NCBI GenBank assembly: GCA_020345805.1
Contig: CP070772.1
Coordinates: forward strand, 2,913,685 to 2,965,668
Direction: 5' to 3'
DNA from: Phycisphaerales bacterium
Lineage (GTDB): Bacteria; Planctomycetota; Phycisphaerae; Phycisphaerales; SM1A02
Length of the DNA stretch: 51,984 nucleotides
The notes beneath the pieces are model-generated. The model saw nothing but the letters and a program-made list of their open reading frames with translations. It had not been told where the DNA came from and did not search any database. The translations under genes and the position numbers were made by a program. Below, piece by piece: positions 1-9,228 of this stretch. Numbering within the stretch: the first letter of the stretch is position 1; the number at the start of each line of letters is the position of its first letter.

Positions 1-217
<217 letters not shown>

Positions 218-221
<4 letters not shown>

Positions 222-2209
222 TGTCCGCCTCCCTCCCGCCCCGGGTCATTCCGGGGCTTGACCCGAGCGCGCACCTCGCCGCAGCGGAGCATGGAAGCGC
301 CGAAGTAGGGATTGGAAATCTGCTCCTCGCGGGCCAGCCACGATGCGCCCCTGTTGTCGAAGGCCATGGGGCAGAAGGTCACGTAATGCTCGCGCGAGCC
401 CAGATGCCCGAAGCGCTCCTCCAGTTCGATGATTGCGGTGGAGTAAGTTTCAAACAGCGAACGCGCCGCGTCGATGTCGGTAAGGTGCCCGATGTGTTCG
501 GAATTGGTGAGGAGGCGCGCCGAAAGGCGCCGCCAGTACGCGAGCGGCTCGCCGGTCACGCCGGTCGTTTCGACATAGCCGACCGCATCGTGCAGGTCCG
601 CCGCGGCCTGTCGGAACGCGGGCAGATCATCACCCGCCAGGGATTCCTGAGCCCCGAAATAGGCCGAGTAGACCGGCTTGAGGCCGAACAGGAACTCTTC
701 CGGCACTTCAAAGCGGGTCGTGGACGCGCCTTCTTCCGGAACGCTCATCATGCTCGGCTTGGCCACGATCTGAAGGGCGCTGTCAATCTTGAACGCACCG
801 TTGACCACGACCTGCTCGCCCTCCCGAAGACCCTGGTTGACGATGTAGAGATCGCCAGCCCGCGGGCCGAGCACGACCTCCCGGCCTTCGAACGTGGGCC
901 TGTCGCGATCGGGCACTCGGACGTACACCACCGCCCGACTGCCGGTGATGAGGGGGGCGGACGCCGGTATCACCAGCGGCGGCTCCACTTCGGGATTCTC
1001 GACCACGTACCCGAGCTCCTCGGCCTGCACCAGGGGCATCTCGCACAGATCGCACTCGCCTTGGCCATCCTTGATCACCTCCGGATGCATGGGGCAGATC
1101 CATTTGCCGGCCAGTTGATCGCCCATGACCAGGCCGGCCCCGGCCACCTTCGACCGCACTTCGGCCCGCACGAACATCCCGGGCTTGAGGCGGCGGTCGG
1201 TGTTGTCGACGTTTATCCTCACCCGCACGGTGCGCGTCATCGGGTCCACCGCGGGATCGATGAACGACACGAGACCTTCAAACACCTCGCCGGGCAGCGA
1301 GTCGGTGCGGAAAGTGACCGTCTGACCGTAGCGTATCCAAGGCAACTGACTCTCGTAGGCTTCCAGCTTCACCCAGAGATGCGAAAGGTCGGCGACCTGA
1401 AACAGCACGTCCCCGGTTTTCACGTACATTCCTTCGGTCGCCATGCGATGGGTCACCACCCCACCGATGGGCGAGTAGATGGTCAATCGCTCCATGGGCT
1501 CTTCGGACGTCTCCAGCCCGCGGATCTGCTCGTCGGTCAGCCCCCACAGGCGCAGCTTCTCGCGGGCCGCCTCCAGCCGGGCGCGGGTGGTGGACAGCAG
1601 CAGTTCGCTTTCGTTGCGCATCTCCTCGACCGCGGCGAGGTTCTCCCGCAGCTCGGCCTGCGTCGTCAGCAGGTCCGGACTGTAAATCTCCGCCAGGTGG
1701 TCGCCGGCCTGGACGGGGATGCCCGTGTAATCGACGAAAAGCCTCTCCAGCCGGCCCGGGAAGTAGGCGGCGATGGTGGCGGCGCGCGTCTCGTCATAGT
1801 CCACGCTCCCGAACAGTCGCACGGTGCGAGTGGGAAACATTCGTGCAACCGGCTCGGTGCGGATCTCCGCCAGCTTCATTGCGGCGGATGACATGACAAG
1901 TTCCCGCTCGCCCGCATCGCCCATTCCCTCCGGGAGCGGCACGAGATCCATGAAGCAGATCCGGCACTTGGCGTTCGGATCGGTCGAACGTTCCTGGGGG
2001 TGCATCGAGCAGTAGTAGACGCTCGGTTTGCCCTCGTCTTCTTCTTCCTGCCCGGCGGAAGTCTGCCGCGTCTCACCGGTCGCCTCGCCCTCCTGTCCCC
2101 CACCGCGGATCAACCAGCCGAGGACGAACGCGGTGATAATGAGGACCACCGCGAGCAGAGCGGCGGTGGACCGCCAGATGTATCTGATGAGCTTCATGAG
2201 TTTTTCCAT
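218..2209 (-). CDS. cusB: CusB-like periplasmic adaptor with two heavy-metal-binding modules and DUF3347
   Basis: Membrane-fusion subunit of a Cus-type efflux system, bridging the inner-membrane RND pump and the TolC channel. A membrane anchor lies at residues 14-36. A heavy-metal-binding module follows at about 66-90 (YYCSMHP, then CRIC). Next come the lipoyl/coiled-coil hairpin and beta-barrel regions. A second metal-binding module is inserted near residue 371 (WICPMHP ... CDLC). The C-terminus resembles DUF3347, a copper-binding domain found at the end of some CusB proteins (HYVTFCPMAFDNRGASW). The ATG at 2209 is chosen over the GTG at 2212 because a strong AAGGAGGT lies 7 nt before the ATG. 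That ATG overlaps the upstream tolC stop as TGATG; the cusB stop overlaps the cusA ATG. Family assignment is firm; metal specificity is inferred. Confidence 0.92.
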
Positions 2210-3642
2210 CACTGCACCTCCTTAGGTGCGTCAGTGAGCGCGGCCTGATCGGGCAGATCGACGCCCACAAGCTGTTCGATTCTCGCCATCGCGTTGGCGG
2301 CATCGGCTCGGGCCCGCCTCAAAGTCAACTGCATTTCCAGCAGCAGGCGCTCGGCGTCCAGAAGGTCGAGAAAACCCACAGACGCGGTCTGGTAAGCGCT
2401 GATGGACGCGTCCAGCGACTCGCGGGCCTTGGGCACCAGGCCGTCGCGGTAAAGCTCCACCTTGCGCCGTGCGTCGGCATGCTCGAAGGTCGCCAGCTGC
2501 AGTTCGGCGCGCAGGCGATTCTCGGTCTCCTTTCGCCCGGCGGCGGCGGCCAGCCGCCGTTTCAGCGCTTCCCGCACGCCGGCATCGTATTTCTCTCTCC
2601 ACAAGGGAACGCTGATGGAAGCGCCGATGATCAGCGGGTCGTCGCCGCTCTCTGGAATCGACGGGTCCATCGCCTCGTCGGTCACGATGTAATCCAGTTG
2701 CAGAGTTATGTCCGGATAGGCGTCCTTGCGGGCGAGATCCGCGGCCAGCCGATGCCGTTCGATCGTGTGCTGCAGCGCCGCCAGTTCCGGATTGCGCGCG
2801 GCGAGCGCCGAGGCCAGTGCCGCAACGTCCGGCTCCGTGTCCGGATCGGCAATCGAATCCGGCCAAGGAGCCTCGGCATCGACGGGCCGGTCGAGCACCG
2901 CGTTGAATCTCGCCGCCAGCGGGCCGCGCTTGTCCTCCAGTCGGCGCAGTCGATCCTCGAGCTTACCCAGCTCGATCTGGAAGCGGACCACATCGGGGTG
3001 CGAGCCGGCTCCCACCCGGTATTTGGCCCGTGCGATGCGCTCGAACTGCTCCAGGAGTTTCAGGTTCTCGCGGGTGAGATCGATTTCGCCCCGCAGGTAG
3101 TAAAGCTCGTTGAACGCCGTGCGAACCCGATAGGCCAATTCGAGCACTGCCCCCTGGAATCGCGCATACTCCGCTTCGGCCTCGGCCTCGGCGATCTGCC
3201 CTCGCAGGGCGAGCTTGCCGAACCATGGGAACGCCTGCGACAGGGCCATGCGGTGCTGCTGGGGCCCTACCCGTGTCTCGACCTCGTCGAGGAAGTAGCC
3301 GTAGCTGAGGCGGGGGTCAGGCAGGGCCGTCACCTGCGGCGACTTCTCCAGCGCGGCCAGCCACCCGAGATACGCCGCCTCCACCCCGCGATTGCGCTCC
3401 AGCGCGTAACGCAGGCACTCACCCAGCGTACTCTCTGCATGGATCTCCGTTCGCTCTGCCTCGTCCCGCCCCTCGGCGGCCGCGGCGGAGCGCGGTGATT
3501 CGGCGTCCGCGATCCAGGATCGGCGCACGGACCGCTCCACCTCGACGGCCGATTCCAGGCGATCCATTGGCGAGACGCAGCCCGCAATCAGCAGGCATGC
3601 TGCAAACACGCCCGCTCCGGGGACCTTCGAATAACGAAACAT
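2209..3642 (-). CDS. TolC/CusC family outer-membrane efflux lipoprotein
   Basis: A 477-residue outer-membrane factor. The N-terminus is a lipoprotein signal with lipobox LIAGC (Cys22), as in CusC. The rest consists of long alpha-helical stretches rich in Glu, Arg and Ala, the two-fold repeated TolC pattern (for example the region with LRYALERNRGVEAAYLGWL and later LRRARADAANAMARIEQLVG). It forms the exit duct for the CusB/CusA complex encoded immediately downstream, to which it is coupled by a TGATG overlap. A 101-nt gap separates it from the Cys-rich gene upstream, so the promoter may lie before either gene. Length is normal for the family. Confidence 0.9.
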   Translation of the reverse strand: MFRYSKVPGAGVFAACLLIAGCVSPMDRLESAVEVERSVRRSWIADAESPRSAAAAEGRDEAERTEIHAESTLGECLRYALERNRGVEAAYLGWLAALEKSPQVTALPDPRLSYGYFLDEVETRVGPQQHRMALSQAFPWFGKLALRGQIAEAEAEAEYARFQGAVLELAYRVRTAFNELYYLRGEIDLTRENLKLLEQFERIARAKYRVGAGSHPDVVRFQIELGKLEDRLRRLEDKRGPLAARFNAVLDRPVDAEAPWPDSIADPDTEPDVAALASALAARNPELAALQHTIERHRLAADLARKDAYPDITLQLDYIVTDEAMDPSIPESGDDPLIIGASISVPLWREKYDAGVREALKRRLAAAAGRKETENRLRAELQLATFEHADARRKVELYRDGLVPKARESLDASISAYQTASVGFLDLLDAERLLLEMQLTLRRARADAANAMARIEQLVGVDLPDQAALTDAPKEVQ

Positions 3643-3743
3643 TTCTCAAACCCCATATGAACCGGTTGTGACAACATGCGAAGTCCGGGCGCGAACCGGC
3701 TCCGCGAACGCTCAGCGCGCAGATCCCCTGTGGGGGAAGTCGG

Positions 3744-4136
3744 TCAGGTTCGCCAGACGCACAGCGAAGCGTGCTTCTGATTGTGGGTTTGGAAAGCCGG
3801 CGCTTCCCGCTCAATCGGGGACTGAGGCGGCATGCCGGGGACTGCCACCAAGATGACCGACGGCATCAGGGCCGCCACCAGCAGGGTGGTCGTGTCCTTC
3901 GACGAGGGCGTGATCGGGGCCGCGGGAAGATCGGGTTGAGTCTCATCGCAACCGCACGCCGCCTGGGTGTCAGCACAGCAGGAGCACGGCGAATCCGCAC
4001 AGCAGATCGACGAAACATCCGATAGGCCCATCAGCGTGGCGTAGGCCGCCCCCCCTTGGCAAAGCGCGGCTGCACCTCCCGCCGCCGACCAGACGGACTG
4101 AAGGACCAGAGCCAGGATGACAATCAGGCGAGTCAT
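3744..4136 (-). CDS. Small secreted nine-cysteine protein heading the Cus operon
   Basis: 130 residues, not assigned to a named family. It starts with a signal peptide (hydrophobic residues 4-14 with a small-residue cleavage region before Cys26). A Cys-rich patch at residues 45-63 follows (CC, CSCC and CGC groups; Cys45, 46, 51, 53, 54, 61, 63). There is a second hydrophobic stretch at about 83-100 and a His/Cys-containing tail (Cys126). The cysteine density and its position 101 nt before a heavy-metal efflux operon suggest a periplasmic metal-binding or metal-sensing role. That role is inference; no catalytic motif is visible. No clear Shine-Dalgarno sequence precedes the ATG, which may mean leaderless translation. 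The second hydrophobic stretch could be a transmembrane segment, making it membrane-anchored instead. Confidence 0.65.
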   Translation of the reverse strand: MTRLIVILALVLQSVWSAAGGAAALCQGGAAYATLMGLSDVSSICCADSPCSCCADTQAACGCDETQPDLPAAPITPSSKDTTTLLVAALMPSVILVAVPGMPPQSPIEREAPAFQTHNQKHASLCVWRT

Positions 4137-4224
4137 GCTTGAAGGATAACCATCATCGGGTATTGCAGCCGATCGCTCAACGCCCTCCGGGGGCCGAATA
4201 TTTCACCCGGCCGGCCCGCCTCCC

Positions 4225-6540
4225 TCAGGGGCGACCCCCGTCCTGCTCCGCCGAATCGGTCCCGGCTGCTGCAGATGGCCCGTCCGATCGGTGGTTGAGG
4301 GCCGCGGCAAGGGCGTCAACGTCGGTTATCGGCTGTCGGCACACGAAATCCCGACACATGTACACGGTGGGGAGCCCGTCCACCATGGACCGCTTCTGAA
4401 GCAGGGGAATCCGCGAAACCGCCGCCTCGTAAGCCTCCGTGTCGGGTGCGGCAAGAGCGAGGATCTTGTTCGGGATGAACCTTCGATGGATCTCCTGCAG
4501 AAGTCGCCTGGTCTCCTCGCTCCCTTCCACGCCGACAATGGCGAACTCCGGCCCGGGTCGCAGATAGAAGTCCGCGGCCCACAGGAGGTTCAGACAGGCG
4601 GTCGGGCGATCCGACATTTCCGCGGCCGCTGCGAGCAGGACTTCCTCGGCCCGGCCGCGATAGGAATCGTCATCCATAAGCCGGGCCAGGCGCAACAGGA
4701 CCATCGCCGCGGTGGAATTACCCGAGGGAACGGCCCCGTCGTGGAGGGGCCTAGTCCGCACAATCAGGTTCCGGTGTGCGGCGCTGGTGTAGAAGAAGCC
4801 GCCGCGCTGTTCGTCCCGGAAGTCGGCGATCATCCGATCGGTAAGCTCGACCGCGGCCCCAAGCCACCGCAGATCGAAGGTGGCCTCGTAAAGATCGACC
4901 AGGCCGTTGGCCATCTCGGCGTAATCGTTCAGATAGGCGGGCAGCTTTGCCAGCCCCTGATCGTCCTCGCCACCGCGGTCGGTGTAAACGCGAAGAAGCT
5001 CGCCGTCGCGCACCATCCTGGTGAGCACGAAATCGGCGGCCCGCTCCGCCGCCAGTCGGAATCGCTCTTCACCAAGGACCTGATATCCCCGGGCGAGAGC
5101 CGAGATCATCATGCCGTTCCACGCAGCGAGGACCTTGTCATCCCTGCCCGGCCGACCGCGCTGTTCGCGTATTCCGTGCACTTTTTCGCGGAGCCGGGCC
5201 AGACGCCCCGCCAACTCCGACAGCGACAAACCGGCCTCGCGGGCGAAAGCCGCGGGCTCCACCGGCACGTGCAGAATGCTGCGGCCTTCGAAACTGCCGC
5301 TTTCAGTAACGCCGTAGTAAGCGGAAAACAGCCCGCCATCCTCTTCGCCCAGAGCGGCCGTCAGCTCCGCAGGTGTCCAGACATAGAAGACTCCCTCTTC
5401 GCCCTCGCTGTCGGCATCCTCGGCTGAATGGAACCCGCCCCGCTCATCGGTCATGTCGCGGAGAACGTAGTCCATCGTCTCGGTCGCGATACGGCGATAA
5501 AGATCGTCGTGCGTGACCTGCCACGCTTCGAGATACGCACGGCTGAGCAGGGCGTTGTCGTACAGCATCTTCTCGAAATGCGGCACGAGCCACCGACCAT
5601 CGGTGGAATAGCGATGGAAGCCTCCGCCGATCTGGTCGTACATGCCGCCGCGGGCCATGCGGTCGAGGGTGTTTCTCGCCATCTCCAGCAGCTTCTCGTC
5701 GCCGGTGCGGGCGTACTGGCGCAGGAGCAGAGAGATGGCGGCGGAGGGTGGAAACTTGGGGGCGCGACCGAATCCCCCCCACTTCCCGTCATACGTCCGT
5801 TCCAGTTGCCGCACCGCATCTGAGATAATCTGCGTGTCGAGTTCCGGGGAAGGCGTGGCGCGTGACGCGGCATGGGCGTGCAGCGCCCCCATGAGCCGAT
5901 CGGCGTTCTGCCTGATATCCCCGGGGCTTTCCACCCAGACCTTGGCGATGCGCTCAAGCAGATCCCTGAATCCGGGCCGGCCATACCGGCTTTCGGGCGG
6001 GAAGTAAGTGCCGCCGTAGAACGGCTTGAGATCGGCCGTGAGGAACACCGTCAGCGGCCACCCGCCGCTGCCCGTCATCATCTGCACTGCGGTCATGTAG
6101 ATCTCATCCACATCGGGTCGCTCTTCGCGATCCACCTTGATGGAGATGAAATGCTCGTTGAGGATCGCCGCGGTCACTTCATCCTCGAACGATTCCCGCT
6201 CCATCACGTGGCACCAGTGGCAGGCGGAATACCCGATGGAGAGGAAGATCGGCTTGTTCTCCTTCTTCGCCCGGGTGAAGGCCTCCTCGGACCAGGCGTA
6301 CCAGTCCACCGGATTGTGAGCGTGCTGAAGGAGGTAGGGGCTCGTCTCGTCGGCGAGCCGGTTGGTATCACGCGGAGACTGACGTCGCGCTTCCGGAGCG
6401 CTGGATTGGGCTGATGTGGCACTCATCTCTGCGCTGACCTCCCGCGGCCGATTGTCGCTGAGCTTCCCGGCGGCAAAGTCGGCCGCCACCGGCAGGAGCA
6501 ACGCCACAACGACCCCCAGCGCTTTTCTCACCGTAAACAC
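4225..6540 (-). CDS. DUF255/YyaL-type thioredoxin-fold protein, signal-anchored
   Basis: 771 residues. The N-terminus (8-25) is a signal peptide or anchor, followed by a low-complexity linker. From about residue 60 comes the thioredoxin-like DUF255 domain: the family hallmark [20 protein letters not shown] and the motif SACHWCHVM, with Cys107/Cys110 as the CxxC-like redox pair. The remaining 500 or so residues form the alpha/alpha toroid typical of YyaL/SPATA20 proteins ([25 protein letters not shown]). The family is widespread, but its biochemical role is poorly defined; redox or cellobiose-epimerase-like activities have been proposed from fold. An exported version is notable because many homologues look cytosolic. 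It stands alone, 88 nt downstream of the Cys-rich gene, with the same orientation. Confidence 0.88.
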   Translation of the reverse strand: MFTVRKALGVVVALLLPVAADFAAGKLSDNRPREVSAEMSATSAQSSAPEARRQSPRDTNRLADETSPYLLQHAHNPVDWYAWSEEAFTRAKKENKPIFLSIGYSACHWCHVMERESFEDEVTAAILNEHFISIKVDREERPDVDEIYMTAVQMMTGSGGWPLTVFLTADLKPFYGGTYFPPESRYGRPGFRDLLERIAKVWVESPGDIRQNADRLMGALHAHAASRATPSPELDTQIISDAVRQLERTYDGKWGGFGRAPKFPPSAAISLLLRQYARTGDEKLLEMARNTLDRMARGGMYDQIGGGFHRYSTDGRWLVPHFEKMLYDNALLSRAYLEAWQVTHDDLYRRIATETMDYVLRDMTDERGGFHSAEDADSEGEEGVFYVWTPAELTAALGEEDGGLFSAYYGVTESGSFEGRSILHVPVEPAAFAREAGLSLSELAGRLARLREKVHGIREQRGRPGRDDKVLAAWNGMMISALARGYQVLGEERFRLAAERAADFVLTRMVRDGELLRVYTDRGGEDDQGLAKLPAYLNDYAEMANGLVDLYEATFDLRWLGAAVELTDRMIADFRDEQRGGFFYTSAAHRNLIVRTRPLHDGAVPSGNSTAAMVLLRLARLMDDDSYRGRAEEVLLAAAAEMSDRPTACLNLLWAADFYLRPGPEFAIVGVEGSEETRRLLQEIHRRFIPNKILALAAPDTEAYEAAVSRIPLLQKRSMVDGLPTVYMCRDFVCRQPITDVDALAAALNHRSDGPSAAAGTDSAEQDGGRP

Positions 6541-6804
6541 AACCGGGCGCTCCTGCCGCGGACTTGTCAGCCCATCCGCTTAGAAACCGGTGAAACAACC
6601 CCGCGAGACGGAACCGTATTCCGATCGGCCGGGGAGGTCCCGGCCCCCGGCGGGGACGGCTGGCGAAGGTCGGGATTGTCCGTCTCAGCCGGGAATACAC
6701 CCCGGCCAGAGGTGGTTTACGGGTAGAATGCCGGCCGGCCGGCTCCCCCGCGGTGATTCGCCAACGGCAATCCCTCCCGGCGCCGCCCTCAGCCGACCCC
6801 TATG

Positions 6805-6850
6805 ACCCGCCCCATGCGCGGCGTTAATCCGCCGCCGGGGCGGGTTTTTT
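6805..6850 (+). terminator. Strong rho-independent terminator without an upstream protein gene
   Basis: Perfect outer stem ACCCGCCCC (6805-6813) with GGGGCGGGT (6837-6845). An inner stem GCGGCG (6818-6823) pairs with CGCCGC (6830-6835) around the loop TTAATC. Six T residues (6845-6850) follow directly. On the plus strand no protein gene precedes it: the neighbouring gene is on the minus strand and starts at 6540. Confidence 0.75.
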
Positions 6851-6977
6851 GCATCGCAAACATGGATGGGCAGAGCCCTCTTCCATCAGCCGGCCGGCAA
6901 CGGGATTGCGAAACTGCACCGTGAGTTCGCCAGGCAGATGTTCCGCGATCGATCGTGGCGACCAAGCAAACAAACTC

Positions 6978-7005
6978 TTGACGCATCGATGATCGGCAAT
7001 ACACT
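6978..7005 (+). promoter_or_regulatory. Candidate sigma70-type promoter of the dockerin-tailed gene
   Basis: TTGACG (6978-6983), a 16-nt spacer and TACACT (7000-7005) match the -35/-10 consensus at 5/6 and 4/6 positions. The start codon at 7126 is about 115 nt downstream of the expected transcription start. It is also downstream of the orphan terminator, consistent with a fresh transcription unit. Not proven. Confidence 0.4.
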
Positions 7006-7125
7006 GAGGGCGGCCCGCAATCGGCCGCGCCCCCAAAGGGCCAAGGCGATCAGCGACCAGGCAGTCGTGGTCGGCAGCCATCTTCAGGACGCGACCTTGA
7101 CCTTCGCAGGGAAAGGAATCGCAGA

Positions 7126-8148
7126 ATGGCGGCATATACACAGAATATCAGACACCGGGCGAGGATCATCGCCGTCGTTCTGATTGCGTGCGTGCCGGAC
7201 ATCGCCGAATCGCCGGCATCAGCACAATGCCATGTCAATGATGCGGCGAAGTCGCATGTCTCCGATGCAGGAGCGACTGATCGCTTTGCCCGCGCGGCGG
7301 GCGCCTCAGGCGACACCGCCATGATCCGAGCCCAGCGATGCGCTGACAACGGCATTCCCGGGGAATCCGGTATCGAGTGGATCAGTCAGGAACGTTACGT
7401 CCATGTGGACTGGAGTTGGTATGGCAGCGACGGTTCCGGTGGAGATCAGCATTGGATCTATGCCCCTGACTTCGGTCCTTTCGACGCGATGCTATATGAC
7501 TACGCATACGCCAGCCAGGTTTCGGAGATTCACCCAGCGCAAGGCATCGCTGGCTCAGGCACCGCGACGGCGAACAGCGAGTATGTGTGGGCTCCGCCCT
7601 TTGACTGGTGGTATTGTTGGAGCCACAGCGAGTCCTTTCTCTCCGTTACGTTTGCGCTGGATCGATGGATGTACGGGGAGGTAACAGGCGAGCTCAGCTA
7701 TGACGGCACAGCGGGAACCGGGTATGGCGTAGGCCAGGCCGAACTGACTCTTTCTGGCGCGGAGGTGTATTACTTCGTCCAGGGCGCCACGGGAGTGGAT
7801 CATGTCTGGATCGATGAGCGGACCTGGCTTGCGCCTGGCGAGTACGAACTCGAAGTCCGGGCATTTGCCAATGAGACCGACGGGCCGGGCACTGGTTATT
7901 GGTGGATCACCGCCGCGTTCGACTTCCAGATGGATCTGATGGTTGAAAGCCCCTGCCCGGCTGACCTGAACGGGGATTGGATAGTCAACATCGACGACCT
8001 CTTCCTCGTCCTCGCCGCTTGGGGGCTATGTGACAATCCGGATCACTGCCCGTGGGATCTCGCCGGGCCGAACAACGGACCTCCGGACGGCAAGGTAAAC
8101 ATCGACGACGTGTTCGCCGTCCTCGGTGCGTGGGGGCCGTGCCCCTGA
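7126..8148 (+). CDS. Secreted protein with C-terminal dockerin-like tail
   Basis: 340 residues, function unknown. The signal peptide covers about residues 1-33 (hydrophobic ARIIAVVLIACV, cleavage near SPASAQ). The middle 240 residues are rich in Trp, Tyr and Gly, look beta-sheet forming and match no family I recognise. Residues 277-340 form a two-repeat dockerin type I-like domain. Each repeat begins D-x-N-G-D or the equivalent calcium loop and ends in IDDxFxVLxAWG-C. The second repeat is VNIDDVFAVLGAWGPC, nearly identical to the tails of the two subtilases in this window. GGAAAGGAA precedes the ATG. In Phycisphaerae such tails occur on many exported proteins; here no cohesin partner is visible, so the tail may act as a sorting or surface tag (inference). 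Confidence 0.8.
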   Translation: MAAYTQNIRHRARIIAVVLIACVPDIAESPASAQCHVNDAAKSHVSDAGATDRFARAAGASGDTAMIRAQRCADNGIPGESGIEWISQERYVHVDWSWYGSDGSGGDQHWIYAPDFGPFDAMLYDYAYASQVSEIHPAQGIAGSGTATANSEYVWAPPFDWWYCWSHSESFLSVTFALDRWMYGEVTGELSYDGTAGTGYGVGQAELTLSGAEVYYFVQGATGVDHVWIDERTWLAPGEYELEVRAFANETDGPGTGYWWITAAFDFQMDLMVESPCPADLNGDWIVNIDDLFLVLAAWGLCDNPDHCPWDLAGPNNGPPDGKVNIDDVFAVLGAWGPCP

Positions 8149-8233
8149 ATGCCGATGACATAAGCGCACGGGCTGTGACAGATCGAATACAAAACGGATG
8201 CGGGGGCCGACCACCCAGCGCTGCAAGCGGTAG

Positions 8234-8269
8234 AAAAGCACCGGTCGCGGGACGGCCCGCGGCCGGTGC
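8234..8269 (-). terminator. Terminator of the PEP-CTERM-like gene
   Basis: Stem GCACCGG (8238-8244) with CCGGTGC (8063-8069 offset to 8263-8269) is extended by CGCGGG (8246-8251) with CCCGCG (8256-8261) and loop ACGG, with single-base bulges. Read on the minus strand the hairpin is followed by TTTTCTA (8231-8237). It lies about 40 nt after the stop codon at 8311 and could also act weakly on the converging plus-strand gene. Confidence 0.7.
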
Positions 8270-8310
8270 GTGGTCAGAAGCGCCCGAAAAGCGGCTATCG
8301 GCACTTTCCA

Positions 8311-8973
8311 TCAGCGCTTGCGGCGGCTCGAGGTGAGGCTGGCGAGGGCGAGCAGGCACAGCGAGCCGGGGCCGGGAACTTCACGTGCGATGATGCTGCC
8401 CGTAGAGGGCGGCCAGCCCGGCGCGCTGAGGGTCGAAATCCCCAGACTGTCGAAGGCGGAGGCCGGCCCGCCCGGGCCGTTGAAGTAGTCCTGCACGATG
8501 AACTGCCAGGTCTCGCCGGGCTCGAAGATCGTGTTGACCACCAAGCTCTCAAACACCAGCGGCCGGTTGATCCCGACCCAGTCGATCCTGAAGGCATCTA
8601 TTGCATCACCGAGCCCCGCGTTGCCGATCCAACCGTCGAAGTTCGTGATCGTGGTTTCCGGGTCCACCACGTAATGGAGATCGAACCAGGCGATGTTGGT
8701 CATGTTCGTGATCGTCACCAGTTGGTTCGGGAAATCGGGATCGTCCATTCCATCCCAGCACGCGGTTTCCCAGGTTTCCTCGACGGACGACAGGATCCAT
8801 TCGTCGGTGGGGAACGGAGGCAGGTTGCCCAGCTCATGAACGAATCCCTCGATGCTCAGGGGGTCCTGAGGCCCGTCCACGCTATAAACCTCCACGGGGT
8901 ACGCCACGGCGGAGGTGTTCGCACCGATCGCGACCACCGAGGCCGCCAAGATTGTCATTGTCAGTGCTCTCAT
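8311..8973 (-). CDS. Secreted protein with PEP-CTERM-like sorting signal
   Basis: 220 residues. The start is set at the ATG at 8973, because the signal peptide (MRALTMTILAASVVAIGANT, cleavage near AVA-YP) begins there and AAAGGTGAAAG precedes it; the open frame runs a further 28 codons upstream. The mature part is predicted beta-rich and of unknown function. The C-terminus has the three-part PEP-CTERM layout: VPGPGSLCLLALASLTS, a hydrophobic stretch, then SRRKR. The usual Pro-Glu-Pro is Pro-Gly-Pro here. PEP-CTERM proteins are processed by exosortase (EpsH/XrtA family) in exopolysaccharide-producing bacteria. No exosortase gene is in this window. Confidence 0.75.
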   Translation of the reverse strand: MRALTMTILAASVVAIGANTSAVAYPVEVYSVDGPQDPLSIEGFVHELGNLPPFPTDEWILSSVEETWETACWDGMDDPDFPNQLVTITNMTNIAWFDLHYVVDPETTITNFDGWIGNAGLGDAIDAFRIDWVGINRPLVFESLVVNTIFEPGETWQFIVQDYFNGPGGPASAFDSLGISTLSAPGWPPSTGSIIAREVPGPGSLCLLALASLTSSRRKR

Positions 8974-9228
8974 GTCTTTCACCTTTTTGATTCGAACACA
9001 TGAACGAGAGGTCGCAGTACGGTTCGGCCGAACCTGAAGGTCGGGCGGCTCCACCAACGGACAACGATTCGATCCTTGATCGGGCCGGCGCGGCCTTCAT
9101 CCGAGTAGCAACTGTGCGCGTCCGACGGACCCGACCGGCAGGGCAAGGAGCCGTTCGGCCGAGTCGGATGAGCATCGGGTGCGCCACCACGTGAAACGGC
9201 AACGGCGCGGGGAGGTGACGCGCTTTCT

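Larger units (their letters stand above)
6541..7125. other. 585-nt intergenic region with orphan terminator and promoter
   Basis: Lies between divergent genes. The left part (6541-6800) is GC-rich and holds no convincing coding frame, but it leads directly into a strong plus-strand terminator at 6805-6850. The right part (6851-7125) carries a sigma70-like promoter (6978-7005) and the ribosome-binding site of the dockerin-tailed gene. No tRNA, tmRNA, SRP RNA or RNase P signature could be recognised by eye in the left part. Confidence 0.5.

Noticed and set aside
6590..6805. 71-codon plus-strand frame before the orphan terminator
   Set aside because: Pro/Arg/Gly-rich low-complexity translation, no ribosome-binding site; a non-coding RNA is the better explanation for the terminator.
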